Source: Methylomonas sp. LW13 (GTDB taxonomy: Bacteria; Pseudomonadota; Gammaproteobacteria; Methylococcales; Methylomonadaceae). Taken from it: a stretch of DNA of 64,000 nt. The notes under the pieces were generated by a model. That model was not told where the DNA came from. It did not search any database and saw only the letters and a list, made by a program, of their open reading frames with translations. The position numbers and the translations under genes were made by a program. Where the stretch lies: NCBI RefSeq assembly GCF_016865255.1, contig NZ_CP033381.1:5022001-5086000 (forward strand), written 5' to 3'. Below are positions 30,390-40,193 of this stretch, in pieces (position 1 is the first letter of the stretch; each line of letters begins with the position of its first letter).

Positions 30390-33300
30390 CAGCAACGCTC
30401 CGGATGGCGACCGAATAATTGGTAAAGTATCGGCAACAAAATTAGTGTTAACAAGGTTGAGGACAACAGACCGCCGGTAACCACAATAGCCAATGGCCTC
30501 TGAATTTCCGAGCCGGGGCCCGACGCAAACAGTAACGGAATCAAGCCGAAGGCAGCGATGCTGGCTGTCATCAGTACCGGCCGCAACCGCCGCCCGGAAC
30601 CGATAATCACCACCCGCGACAATTCCATACCGGTTGCGCACAGCTGATTAAAATAGCTGACCATCACCACCCCATTCAATACCGCAATACCGAGCAGGGC
30701 GATAAAACCCACTGAAGCCGGCACCGACAGATATTCACCGGACAACCACAGCGCGAACACCCCACCTATCATGGCCAGCGGGATATTGGACAGCACCAGC
30801 ACCGCCTGCCGCACCGAGCCGAAGGTGGAAAACAGCAACAGAAATATCAAACCTAAAGATAATGGAATCACTAGGGAAAGACGCGCGGAAGCGCGTTGTT
30901 GATTTTCAAACTGACCGCCGAACGCCACATGAAAACCGCTGGGTAATTGAACACGCTCGGCCACCGCCTTGCGCGCCTCTTCAACAAAACCAACCAAATC
31001 GCGGCCCTCAACATTACAGCGGATCACCACGAAACGCTGGCCTTTTTCCCGGTCTATCGACACCACGCCTTCTACCGCTTGAATTTTCGCCACTGCGGTA
31101 ATCGGCACATGCTCGCCATTCGGCAAACTGATTTGTAAATTCTCGAAGTTGGCGGTGTTACTGTCGCCGCGCAGCAGCAAAGGCGTGCGTTTCACCCCCT
31201 CTTGAACAATACCCAGTTGCACGCCTTCGATCTGCGCGCGCAACATATCTTCGATGCTATTACTATCCAACCCGAACCGGCCGGCAGCTTCTCGATCAAT
31301 GCTCAACTGCAGAAACTGCATGCCTTCATTTTTACGGGTAAACACATCACTGGCGCCGGGGATGGTCTTCAGCACCGCTTCGATTTGTTCGGCTTTATGA
31401 TTCAACGTATCCAGCTCGGCGCCGAATAATTTGATCGCCACGTCACCGCGCGTTCCCGTTAACATCTCCGAAACCCGCATCTCGATGGGCTGAGTAAAAC
31501 CAAAGGCTATGCCCGGGGTGTGATCCATAATCTTGCGAATTTCTTCGATCAACTCTTCCTTGCTGTCCATACGCCATTCAGCTTTGGGCTTGAGGATCAA
31601 AAACGTGTCGGTATCGTTCAAGCTCATCGGGTCCAAACCCAGCTCGTCGGTACCGACTCTGGAAACCACGGTCTGCACTTCCGGGATATGCTCGAGGATG
31701 TTTTTCTGCACCCGGCCGTCCAAGGCCACCGAATCCAGCAAGGTAATGGACGGCAATTTTTCCAGCTGCACGATAATGTCGCCTTCGTCCATCGTAGGCA
31801 TGAAAGTACTGCCGATCTGGGTGAAGACCAATACGCTGGCCGCCAACATCGCAGCAGCGCCGATAAAGACTTTTTTGCTGTTAGTCAGACACCAGGCCAG
31901 AATAGGCTGATACCACTGCAACAGTTTGCGCGGCAACCACGGTTCCTCATGAGACACCTGTTTCAGCAACAGCGATGCTAGTACCGGAATCACCGTCAAT
32001 GACAAAATCAAGGAGCCCGTTAAGGCAAACACGATAGTCATCGCCACCGGCCCGAACAACTTGCCTTCCAGTCCCTGCAAGGTCAGCAGCGGTAAGAACA
32101 CGATGACAATGATCAAGATCCCCGACGTCACCGGCACCGCTACTTCGCGGGTAGCGCGATAAATTAGATGCAGCCGCGGTAACCTCTCGGCCTTTTGATG
32201 ATCGGCCAGTTGCGTAATCACGTTTTCCACGACCACCACCGCACCATCCACCAACATCCCGATAGCGATAGCCAGACCGCCCAGACTCATCAAGTTGGCG
32301 GACATACCGAAAGCGTGCATCAGGATGAAGGTCACCAGCGCCGCCAACGGCAAGGCCAATGCGACGGTCAAAGCCGCGCGCAAATCGCCTAAAAACAGAA
32401 TCAGCAGCACCACTACCAAAACAATGGCTTCCAGCAGGGCTTTGGAAACAGTATTTACCGCCTTGCCCACCAACACCCCCCGGTTGTAGAACACATTCAG
32501 GCGCACGCCTTCCGGCAAGCTTGGTTGCAATTCCGCCATCTTACTTTCCAGTTGCTCGATAGTTTGCCGAGCATTGGCGCCGCGCAAACTGAGCACGACC
32601 GCTGTCACGGCTTCGCCGTCACCGTCCTTGCTGACTGCGCCATAACGTGTCAACGCGCCGATTCTGACCTCGGCAATATCGTCCACTCGCGTCGGCAGGC
32701 CCTCGTGCTGCGCCACCACAATGGCCTTCACATCCTGCTCGTTCTTGATACGGCCTTCGGCGCGCACAATCAACGCTTCCTCGCCTTCGCTCAACCGACC
32801 GGCACCATCGTTGCGGTTATTATTTTGCAAAGCGGCTTTTAATTGCTCGGTATCGATATTGCGAGACGCCATGCGGATATTGTCGGGCACCACTTCAAAG
32901 CTGCGCACCAGTCCACCCAGCGCATTCACATCCGCCACGCCGCTGACGGTACGCAGAGCAGGGCGGATGGTCCAATCCAGTAATTCTCGCCGTTGCATCA
33001 GCGTTAAATCGCCACCCTCGATGGCGAACATGAACATCTCCCCCAGCGGCGTGGTCATCGGCGCGATACCGCCCTGCACACCCTCCGGCAAATTACTCCA
33101 CAAAGCGTTCAAGCGTTCCGCGACTTGTTGCCTGGCCCAATAAATATCGGTGCCTTCTTCAAAGTCCAGCGTAATATCGGTAATGGCATATTTAGCCAGC
33201 GAGCGCAGCATGGTTTGATGCGGAATGCCCAGTAACTCAACTTCAATCGGCGCGGTAATTCTGGCTTCCACTTCTTCCGGCGTCATGCCGTTGGCCTTGA

Positions 33301-33448
33301 CGATGATCTTGACCTGCGTCGGCGACACCTCGGGAAAGGCGTCGATGGGAATGTGCTTAACCGCATAATAGCCGCCGCCCGTCAGCAGCAGTACGCCAAG
33401 TAAAACCAACAGCCGCTGGGTCAACGCAAAGCGAATTAACCCCGCCAT
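30389..33448 (-). CDS. czcA: Heavy-metal efflux RND pump, CzcA/CusA type
   Basis: Inner-membrane proton-driven pump of 1019 residues with 12 predicted helices and two large periplasmic loops. The start ATG at 33448 (MAGLIRFALTQRLL) overlaps the adaptor gene stop as TAATG; the longer frame to 33475 is rejected. The TM4 region reads LAIAIGMLVDGAVVVVEN: the Asp and Glu of the proton relay are present, but the DFG aspartate of classical CzcA (DFGxxxDGA) is replaced by AIG. The divalent versus monovalent substrate is therefore uncertain, and the czcA symbol is by family only. It forms a tripartite complex with the genes at 33448 and 34536. Confidence 0.9.
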   Translation of the reverse strand: MAGLIRFALTQRLLVLLGVLLLTGGGYYAVKHIPIDAFPEVSPTQVKIIVKANGMTPEEVEARITAPIEVELLGIPHQTMLRSLAKYAITDITLDFEEGTDIYWARQQVAERLNALWSNLPEGVQGGIAPMTTPLGEMFMFAIEGGDLTLMQRRELLDWTIRPALRTVSGVADVNALGGLVRSFEVVPDNIRMASRNIDTEQLKAALQNNNRNDGAGRLSEGEEALIVRAEGRIKNEQDVKAIVVAQHEGLPTRVDDIAEVRIGALTRYGAVSKDGDGEAVTAVVLSLRGANARQTIEQLESKMAELQPSLPEGVRLNVFYNRGVLVGKAVNTVSKALLEAIVLVVVLLILFLGDLRAALTVALALPLAALVTFILMHAFGMSANLMSLGGLAIAIGMLVDGAVVVVENVITQLADHQKAERLPRLHLIYRATREVAVPVTSGILIIVIVFLPLLTLQGLEGKLFGPVAMTIVFALTGSLILSLTVIPVLASLLLKQVSHEEPWLPRKLLQWYQPILAWCLTNSKKVFIGAAAMLAASVLVFTQIGSTFMPTMDEGDIIVQLEKLPSITLLDSVALDGRVQKNILEHIPEVQTVVSRVGTDELGLDPMSLNDTDTFLILKPKAEWRMDSKEELIEEIRKIMDHTPGIAFGFTQPIEMRVSEMLTGTRGDVAIKLFGAELDTLNHKAEQIEAVLKTIPGASDVFTRKNEGMQFLQLSIDREAAGRFGLDSNSIEDMLRAQIEGVQLGIVQEGVKRTPLLLRGDSNTANFENLQISLPNGEHVPITAVAKIQAVEGVVSIDREKGQRFVVIRCNVEGRDLVGFVEEARKAVAERVQLPSGFHVAFGGQFENQQRASARLSLVIPLSLGLIFLLLFSTFGSVRQAVLVLSNIPLAMIGGVFALWLSGEYLSVPASVGFIALLGIAVLNGVVMVSYFNQLCATGMELSRVVIIGSGRRLRPVLMTASIAAFGLIPLLFASGPGSEIQRPLAIVVTGGLLSSTLLTLILLPILYQLFGRHPERC

Positions 33449-34539
33449 TACTCGCCGCCTCCCAAACCTAACCAATTGGCTTTCAAGGCCACCGCGCCTT
33501 TTATGGCGATTTGCTCGTTGCCGGACAACGGTCCGCTAATCAAGGAATTAGCTTCTTGTTTACCGGTGATAGTCACTTCGGTCACCACAAAACCGTCTTG
33601 ATTGCGCACAAACACATAGGCGCGCCCTTCGTTCTGCGCAATGGCGGTATTGGGTACGACGAAGCCGGTCTCTGCGCTATTTTGCATGATCTGCACATTG
33701 ACGTTCTGTCCCACGCGCAAGCCCTCGGCTTTGCCGTCAATCACCGCCCTGGCCAATACCGTCTGATTGTCGTGGTTGACGCTTTGGCCCAGCAGACTAA
33801 TTTTGGCGGTGATCTCGCTGCCTTTCAGCCGCACCGAATCGCCTAACCTGATGCCGCTCAAGCGCTCCTGCGGAATATTGATTTCCAGCCACAGTTCAGA
33901 CAAATCGGCAATCCGATACAGCGGTGCCTGCATATCCAAGCGGGCGCCCAAATTGGCCACACGCTCCAATACCACCCCGTCGATGGGCGCGCGAATAGTC
34001 AAACGGTTGTCCAGCTTGCGGCTTTGGCCCAAACTTTTAATCTCGGCGGCCGACATGCCGGCCAACAATAACAACTGCCGGGCCTCGTCAGCCTTGGCCG
34101 ATTTGCTGCTGTGCAGCATTTGGGTTTCCTGCCAGCGCCGCTGCGCAATCACACCTTCCTGCAATAATTTTTGATCGCGGCTGCGCTCTTGGCCGGATAA
34201 ATTCAGTTCGCTGGTAGCGGTTAAAAATGCTTGCTGTAATCCGACCAGTTCCGGGCTATTCAACTGCGCCAATAGTTGGCCTTTATGGATCTTGTCGCCG
34301 ATATTGACCGGCAATTGGGTAACCAGGCCGGGCTGGCTGCTACTGATCAACACCTCCCGATCAGCCGGCACCACCACTTTGCCCGGCGCGTAAAACAACG
34401 GAATCTGCTGGCTAGCGGTAAGCGGCGCGACTTTTATATCCAAATTGTCGATCTGCTGCTGGGTAATTTTAATCTGGGTATCTTGAGCAAACGCGCTTAA
34501 GGCCTGAGTCAAAAACAGGCCGAAGATTAACCGCCTCAT
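33448..34539 (-). CDS. czcB: Membrane fusion (adaptor) protein of the metal efflux system
   Basis: 363 residues with a signal peptide (MRRLIFGLFLTQALSAFA), barrel-sandwich lipoyl halves (for example GDKIHKGQLLAQLNSPEL near 80), a hairpin helix region and a beta-barrel (APIDGVVLERVANLGARL). Connects the RND pump with the outer membrane channel. Starts at the ATG at 34539, overlapping the upstream stop (ATGA). No His-rich N-terminal metal-binding segment is seen. Confidence 0.9.
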   Translation of the reverse strand: MRRLIFGLFLTQALSAFAQDTQIKITQQQIDNLDIKVAPLTASQQIPLFYAPGKVVVPADREVLISSSQPGLVTQLPVNIGDKIHKGQLLAQLNSPELVGLQQAFLTATSELNLSGQERSRDQKLLQEGVIAQRRWQETQMLHSSKSAKADEARQLLLLAGMSAAEIKSLGQSRKLDNRLTIRAPIDGVVLERVANLGARLDMQAPLYRIADLSELWLEINIPQERLSGIRLGDSVRLKGSEITAKISLLGQSVNHDNQTVLARAVIDGKAEGLRVGQNVNVQIMQNSAETGFVVPNTAIAQNEGRAYVFVRNQDGFVVTEVTITGKQEANSLISGPLSGNEQIAIKGAVALKANWLGLGGGE

Positions 34540-35846
34540 GGCTGTACGCCTACTGCTTGGTTGTAGAAAGCGATGTTGCGCTGTAATTTAACCTCCTGCA
34601 ATTTGGCGTTGCGAATTGCTTCCAGACTACGAGCCTGGATTTTTAAGAGGTCCAGCAGGTTGATTTCGCCGGCCGAGAAGCTGATTTCGGTCATTTTCAG
34701 ATGGGTTTCGGCGATTTGTTTCAGCTCGTTGGCGATTGCCAGCTCGGCTCGCGTCACTTCCAGGGCATGCTCGGCTTCGTGCAGATTTTTCTCCAATTGC
34801 CGGTAAAGATGCTCACGTTGGGCTTTGGCATTGTTCAGCTCCAGATTGACTTTGGCGATTTCCGGCGCGTTATAGGCCTCGCCGCCGAATAGCATCACCA
34901 CGCCGACGCCGACACTCTCGATGTCTTGCCCGCTGCGGCCATCCCGTTGGCTTTTCGCGCCTACACTAAGTTTGGGTTGATTGATGGGGTCAGTGGTTTT
35001 GGTCCATTCGATTTCCGCCTGTTTCCGGTCGATGATGGCATTGATAGCTTCCAGCATCGGATGGTTGCTGGTTACCGAGGTAAGATCGCTTAGTTTTTCC
35101 TGATAATTGCCCGGCACCCGCGACAAGGTAGTCAAGCTGGCATAGGCTTTACGGCTATGCATCACTTCCGCCTCGGCTTGGGTGACCAACCCCCGGTTTT
35201 GCAGATATTCACCTTTGGCCAGCAACAAATCCGCACGTGGCAAATCGCCCAATTCCACCCGGCGCTCGACTTTCTTCATCAATTGCTCGGAAATCGACAA
35301 GGCATTTTGCGCTTGTTGCAAACCGATATTGGCGATTTCCATATTCCACAAGGCGTCTCTGATCAAGCGCGTGACTTCCAGCTTAACCGCCGCCGATTGC
35401 TTTTGCGCGGCAACGCCGGCCCGTTCCGCTACCGCCTGACCGGCATCGCGTTGCCCCCATTTCCAGGTCGTGATTTCGACTTGAGCAGAGGCCTCACGCG
35501 AACCCAGATCGTCGGCAATTCGGTCATCCATGTAATTCAAACCAACTGCCGTAGAGCCGGCCACCCAAGCGTCACTGCGTTCAGCCAAGGCATTGGCTTC
35601 CTGGGCCAAGGCTTCGCCGACCAGGCGATCCGGGTATTTTTCCACGGTTATATCCACTAATTGCGACAAACTCAGCGATGGATCGGTTTCGATGGGATCC
35701 ATGTGCTCGACAATCAAATTTTCCGAAAACATTTCGCCGCGAGTGGCCGCGTAGCTCTCTCCGACAGGATTTGTTTCGGCAAGGCAAGGCGCCGTAACCA
35801 GCAGTAATACAGGTAAACCGCATTTTAGATAACGGTATCCATTCAT
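34536..35846 (-). CDS. czcC: Outer membrane channel protein (TolC/CzcC family)
   Basis: 436 residues from the ATG at 35846 (MNGYRYLKCGLPVLLLVTAPCLA signal), preceded by TTTGGAG. It has the two OEP repeats, with long amphipathic helices rich in Ala, Gln, Glu and Leu. First gene of the five-gene minus-strand unit (channel, adaptor, pump, DUF3240, RRM-DUF3240), with overlaps throughout the first four. Confidence 0.9.
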   Translation of the reverse strand: MNGYRYLKCGLPVLLLVTAPCLAETNPVGESYAATRGEMFSENLIVEHMDPIETDPSLSLSQLVDITVEKYPDRLVGEALAQEANALAERSDAWVAGSTAVGLNYMDDRIADDLGSREASAQVEITTWKWGQRDAGQAVAERAGVAAQKQSAAVKLEVTRLIRDALWNMEIANIGLQQAQNALSISEQLMKKVERRVELGDLPRADLLLAKGEYLQNRGLVTQAEAEVMHSRKAYASLTTLSRVPGNYQEKLSDLTSVTSNHPMLEAINAIIDRKQAEIEWTKTTDPINQPKLSVGAKSQRDGRSGQDIESVGVGVVMLFGGEAYNAPEIAKVNLELNNAKAQREHLYRQLEKNLHEAEHALEVTRAELAIANELKQIAETHLKMTEISFSAGEINLLDLLKIQARSLEAIRNAKLQEVKLQRNIAFYNQAVGVQP

Positions 35847-35973
35847 GGAGCACTCCAAAGCAGTAATTGAATAGAACTAGCAGCCAAACGCCTAACGGGC
35901 TGTTGGCCAATTTTTGGGACGAGGGGCCGCCAGGTGTTGACCAAGCCTGCTGCGACAGCGAAGCCAGCCCCTT

Positions 35974-36369
35974 TCAGAGCGGCGGCGCGCGGGATGGATT
36001 GTGACTAAGTACGGGGTCGGGCGCGAACAGCGGTATGTGCGGAGAAAACTTAATGGCTTCGATTTGCCGCGTAACCGCCAAATCGGCAACCACGCTGTCC
36101 AGCAGATAGAAAACCGGCGCCAGCCTGTCCAGCCATTGCTGCTGTTTAATCGCAGAGCCCAAATTGACAATACTGTTTTGGGTTTGCAGGTCGTGCTCGA
36201 CAGCCATCAAGGCGGGGTCGCCATCATGATCGATATGCAGCACTTCGAATTCGTGCAAATGCAGGCCGCCCTTCATGGCATCTCTACCGATATGGGCATG
36301 CACCAGCGGCGCTGCCACTTGCAAAAGCAGCAAAAACATAACTAGAAATTGACGCAAATATGCAACCAT
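35974..36369 (-). CDS. Small secreted protein upstream of the metal-efflux operon
   Basis: 131 residues with an N-terminal signal peptide (hydrophobic core LVMFLLLLQVAAPLVHA) and a His/Asp-rich segment (HAHIGRD, HLHEFEVLHIDHDGD) suited to bind metal ions. The C-terminal half has a Pro-rich end. It sits 127 bases before the channel gene on the same strand, so a periplasmic metal-sensing or chaperone role is plausible (inference). No family was recognised. Confidence 0.7.
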   Translation of the reverse strand: MVAYLRQFLVMFLLLLQVAAPLVHAHIGRDAMKGGLHLHEFEVLHIDHDGDPALMAVEHDLQTQNSIVNLGSAIKQQQWLDRLAPVFYLLDSVVADLAVTRQIEAIKFSPHIPLFAPDPVLSHNPSRAPPL

Positions 36370-36509
36370 TTATGTTTTCAGAATGTCTGTGGGGTGTCGT
36401 TAATCAGTAGACGGCGGTTGTATAGGACCATGCGAAAGGCTATTCTACTTGAATTACGCGATTTTACCCCGAATATCGGCATACATTTATTCACTTTAGG
36501 CAAACACCT

Positions 36510-37481
36510 ATGAACAGAAAGATCGGTACCTTGGCAACATTATTCATTGCGCTGGCCTTACTGCTAGGCAGCGTCCAGGAAGCGCAGGCTAAACGCATGG
36601 GCGGCGGCAAGTCTTTCGGTAGCAAGCCGAGCTACAGCACACCGTTTCAACGCTCTACCTCTCCCAGCGGAGCCAGTAGCCAGCCGACCCGTTCGGCCAG
36701 CCAGCAACAAGCGGCTGCACAAAATCAAACAGCCAGACAAAACTGGGCTGGTCGCGGCGGCCTGATGGGCATGCTGGGCGGCTTGGCTTTAGGCGGATTA
36801 TTGGGCTCATTGTTCTTCGGCGGCGCATTCGAAAACATCAATCTGATGGACATGCTGCTGTTTGCCGGCGTCGCTTATCTGCTGTATCGCTTGTTTGCGG
36901 CCAGATCACGTCAGCAACCCGCCGCGCCGGCCGGTTATGGGCCCGCGCACTCGCAACCAGCGGAATCGCAAAACTATTATCGCGAGAACCAGCAACCGGC
37001 AGCCGGCGGTTCCGGTTTCGATACCGATGTGCTGTTCAAAAAAGGCAGAACAGCAGGATCAAGCAACAATGACTATCAACAAGCCGCTAGTTTCGATGCA
37101 AACAAGTTGCCTGCGGGATTCGATCAGCGCGCGTTTTTAAGCGGTGCGGAAAGTGCCTACCGCTACCTGCAAGCAGCTTGGGATAGACGCGACTTGGCGG
37201 AAATCCGCGGCTTAACTACCGACAAGGTATTTGTAGAAATTCAAGAGCAGCTACGTACATCCAATGATATTAATAAAACCGATGTACTCAAACTGAGCGC
37301 CGAATTAATTGATGTCCGCGAAGCCGGCACGGAACTCGAAGCGGTGGTCTTATTCGACGCGCTGATCAGCGAAGACGGTGGTAAGGCAGAAGCTATTAAA
37401 GAAGTATGGCATTTCGTCAAACCCATCAACAGCAATCAAACCCGCTGGTTCCTGGACGGCATTCAGCAATTTGCAGAATAA
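36510..37481 (+). CDS. Tim44-like domain protein
   Basis: 323 residues. Signal peptide (ending VQEAQA), then a Ser/Gln-rich low-complexity stretch, a Gly-rich hydrophobic helix pair (GLMGMLGGLALGGLLGSLFFGG and IMDMLLFAGVAYLLYRLF-like, about 85-135) and a C-terminal Tim44/Mba1-like alpha-beta domain (about 195-320). This domain order is typical of the bacterial Tim44-like family. Divergent from the metal-efflux genes, with 140 bases between. Its function in bacteria is not clear. Confidence 0.85.
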   Translation: MNRKIGTLATLFIALALLLGSVQEAQAKRMGGGKSFGSKPSYSTPFQRSTSPSGASSQPTRSASQQQAAAQNQTARQNWAGRGGLMGMLGGLALGGLLGSLFFGGAFENINLMDMLLFAGVAYLLYRLFAARSRQQPAAPAGYGPAHSQPAESQNYYRENQQPAAGGSGFDTDVLFKKGRTAGSSNNDYQQAASFDANKLPAGFDQRAFLSGAESAYRYLQAAWDRRDLAEIRGLTTDKVFVEIQEQLRTSNDINKTDVLKLSAELIDVREAGTELEAVVLFDALISEDGGKAEAIKEVWHFVKPINSNQTRWFLDGIQQFAE

Positions 37482-37487
37482 TCCGGC

Positions 37488-38105
37488 ATGACGGCGGACA
37501 GCACTAAAGTCAGACAGCGCTACGATAGGCTTGCGCCTTATTTCGATGGCCTGGAAGGCTTTCTGGAAGGCTTGCTGTTTCGCCGTTTACGTAAAAAACT
37601 CTGGTCGCAGGCTAGCGGCGCCCACATTTTGGAAGTTGGGGTCGGAACGGGGAAAAACTTCCCGTTCTATCCTGATGACGCCCGAATTACCGCTATCGAT
37701 TTCAGCCCGAACATGCTGGAAATGGCCCGCCGCAAACAACAGCGTAAACAGATTGCGGTTGATCTGGCTTTGATGGACGTGCAAGCGCTGGATTATGCCG
37801 ATAACAGTTTCGACACGGTCATCGCCAGTTTTGTGTTTTGTTCGGTACCGAAACCCAGAAAGGGCCTGAAAGAGCTCTATCGCGTTTGCAAACCCGGCGG
37901 TCAAGTGCTGCTGTTGGAACACGTTTTAAGTTCCAACAAAGCTTTGGCGATGATGATGAATTTGTTCAACCCGCTGATTTTGAATACTTTTGGCGCCAAT
38001 ATTAACCGACAGACGTTAAAAAGCGTGCAAGCTTGCCCGTTCCAAAAACTATTCGTCGATCCCGCCAGCAGCGACATGATCAAACTGATCCGCGCCATCA
38101 AATAA
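37488..38105 (+). CDS. Class I SAM-dependent methyltransferase
   Basis: 205 residues with motif I ILEVGVGTGKNFPFY (near 46-60), motif II ITAIDFSPNMLEMA and a LDYADNSFDTVIASFVFCSVP segment, characteristic of the Methyltransf_11/UbiE group. Substrate unknown. Six bases separate it from the Tim44 gene, so cotranscription is likely. Confidence 0.85.
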   Translation: MTADSTKVRQRYDRLAPYFDGLEGFLEGLLFRRLRKKLWSQASGAHILEVGVGTGKNFPFYPDDARITAIDFSPNMLEMARRKQQRKQIAVDLALMDVQALDYADNSFDTVIASFVFCSVPKPRKGLKELYRVCKPGGQVLLLEHVLSSNKALAMMMNLFNPLILNTFGANINRQTLKSVQACPFQKLFVDPASSDMIKLIRAIK

Positions 38106-38204
38106 ACCCTTCGTCGCAGCGCCGTTAATTGGGGCTGTTTTTACTATTCAATCGCCGGCGTCTACAATGCGCGCGTGCTTAATCGGGCGTAATAGACGGA
38201 AGTT

Positions 38205-40193
38205 ATGGCAAACAAGTTAAAATTGACGGGCAACACTCAGCGCTTGACGCTTTTGTGTATTGTCCTGCAAGCAGCCGCCCCAGCCGGGGCGGACAACACC
38301 CTATCCCATTTAAAGGCCTTATCTCTCCAAGAGCTGAGTGCGACCACCGTTTCCATCGCCTCGAAAAATCAACAACCTATCAGCGAAACCCCATCGGCGG
38401 TATTCGTCATCAGCCACGAAGAAATCAGGCGTTCCGGGATGCAGTCCATTCCGGAACTGCTGCGCAAAGTGCCCGGACTGGAAGTCGCGCGGGTGGATGG
38501 CAATCAATGGGCGATCAGTAGCCGCGGCTTTAACGGGATAAATGCCAACAAGCTGTTGGTGATGATGGACGGCCGCACCGTTTACGACCCACTGAACTCC
38601 GGCGTTTACTGGAACGAGCAAGACTACCCGCTGGAAGACATCGACCGTATCGAGGTGATTCGCGGCCCCGGTGCAACGTTGTGGGGCTCCAACGCCGTCA
38701 ATGGCGTCATCAACATCGTTACTCGTTCCGCCCAGGAATCACAAGGCGTATTGCTGTCAGGCGGCACCAGCAAGGAAGAACCCGGATTCGGCACCTTTCG
38801 TTATGGCGGCCGACTCAGTCCGGATTTTAATTATCGCGTCTACGGCAAATACAATCATCGCGAGGACTTTCATTTCGGTAACGGCGAAAAAGCCAACGAC
38901 AGCCTGGATATGGGCCGCGCCGGTTTTCGCAGCGATTGGACCCCCGACGCCCGCAAAAACCTGATCGTGCAGGGCGATTATTTCAATGGCGGCATGCAGC
39001 AGTCGCTGAATAGTCTCGACCCGGCATCGCCCATTAGCCCCGACAGCACCAAAAAATATGGCGGTAACCTGCTGTTACGTTGGCAACAAACCCTGGAAAA
39101 CGATAGCCGCCTACAAATCCGCAGTTATTTCGATCATGCCGTCCGCAACCAAAGCCGACTGGATTATCGGCGCAGCACCTTCGACCTGGATCTGCAGCAT
39201 GATTTCCGTTGGCAGGCTCATCACGTAACGTGGGGGGCCGGTTATCGCTTCAATAGCGATCAACTTCAGCAAAAACAGGTTCTACTTCACTTCGATCCCT
39301 CCGAACGCGATGTGCACTTGTTCAACGTCTTTGCTCAGGACGAATGGCGATTTCTGGCAGACGAACTGCGTTTGATATACGGCAGTAAAGTCGAGCATAA
39401 CGATTTTACCGGTTTTGAGATCCAGCCTTCCGCGCGGCTGTTGTGGGTGCCCAATCAACAACACAGCCTGTGGGGCGCGGTATCCAGAGCAGTTCGCGTA
39501 CCGGCCAGAGCCGACCACGACGTCAATGTCTTATTCAACGTAGGCCCCGGAACCACAGCCAACATCATGGGCGACGATAATTTTGACTCGGAGAGCGCAA
39601 TCACTTACGAATTGGGCTACCGCTTTTTCCCCAACGACATCTTTAACCTGGATACAACGCTGTTTTATAGCGATTACGGCCGGCTGAGCACCACCGAACC
39701 GCAAGCGCCGATCATAAACGGCGAAAACACTACTGTCCCGTTTCTGATTGCCAACAAGGCAAAAGGTGAAGCCTACGGCTGGGAAACCGCATTGAATTGG
39801 CGGATGTCCGAACGCTGGCGCGTGCAAGGTAGTTACAGTCTGTTTGCAATTGCCTTGCACCAGCGCGACGGTAGCCTGGATAGCGCGGCGACAGTCGCTG
39901 AAGGCAATAGCGCCCGTAACCGTTTCAACCTCAGTTCCTACTTCAATCTGCCGTATCAATTGGAATTTGATGCGCATTGGTATTACACCGACCACCTAAT
40001 CAATCAGGTGCCGGCCTATCATCGGCTGGATCTGCGCTTGGGCTGGCAGCCGAATCTGCATTTTGAATTGGCTGTCGGCGCGCAGAATTTGCTGGACAAC
40101 CGGCATCTGGAATTCAGCCCAAATATAGATAACGCGGTAATCAGTAGCGAAGTTGAACGCAATTATTACCTTAAAGCCACGGTACGCTACTAG
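38205..40193 (+). CDS. TonB-dependent outer membrane receptor
   Basis: 662 residues: signal peptide, plug domain (ETPSAVFVISHEEIRRSGMQSI through IEVIRGPGATLWGSNAVNGVINIVT) and a 22-strand barrel ending ERNYYLKATVRY with the terminal aromatic-x motif. The TonB box is probably near the mature N-terminus. It is followed without any spacer by a YfiR-like gene, a pairing found in sensing or signalling clusters. Ligand unknown. Confidence 0.92.
   Translation: MANKLKLTGNTQRLTLLCIVLQAAAPAGADNTLSHLKALSLQELSATTVSIASKNQQPISETPSAVFVISHEEIRRSGMQSIPELLRKVPGLEVARVDGNQWAISSRGFNGINANKLLVMMDGRTVYDPLNSGVYWNEQDYPLEDIDRIEVIRGPGATLWGSNAVNGVINIVTRSAQESQGVLLSGGTSKEEPGFGTFRYGGRLSPDFNYRVYGKYNHREDFHFGNGEKANDSLDMGRAGFRSDWTPDARKNLIVQGDYFNGGMQQSLNSLDPASPISPDSTKKYGGNLLLRWQQTLENDSRLQIRSYFDHAVRNQSRLDYRRSTFDLDLQHDFRWQAHHVTWGAGYRFNSDQLQQKQVLLHFDPSERDVHLFNVFAQDEWRFLADELRLIYGSKVEHNDFTGFEIQPSARLLWVPNQQHSLWGAVSRAVRVPARADHDVNVLFNVGPGTTANIMGDDNFDSESAITYELGYRFFPNDIFNLDTTLFYSDYGRLSTTEPQAPIINGENTTVPFLIANKAKGEAYGWETALNWRMSERWRVQGSYSLFAIALHQRDGSLDSAATVAEGNSARNRFNLSSYFNLPYQLEFDAHWYYTDHLINQVPAYHRLDLRLGWQPNLHFELAVGAQNLLDNRHLEFSPNIDNAVISSEVERNYYLKATVRY

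Noticed and set aside
33448..33475. Longer start of the RND pump
   Set aside because: It would overlap the adaptor gene and lacks a ribosome-binding site; the TAATG junction is the better start.
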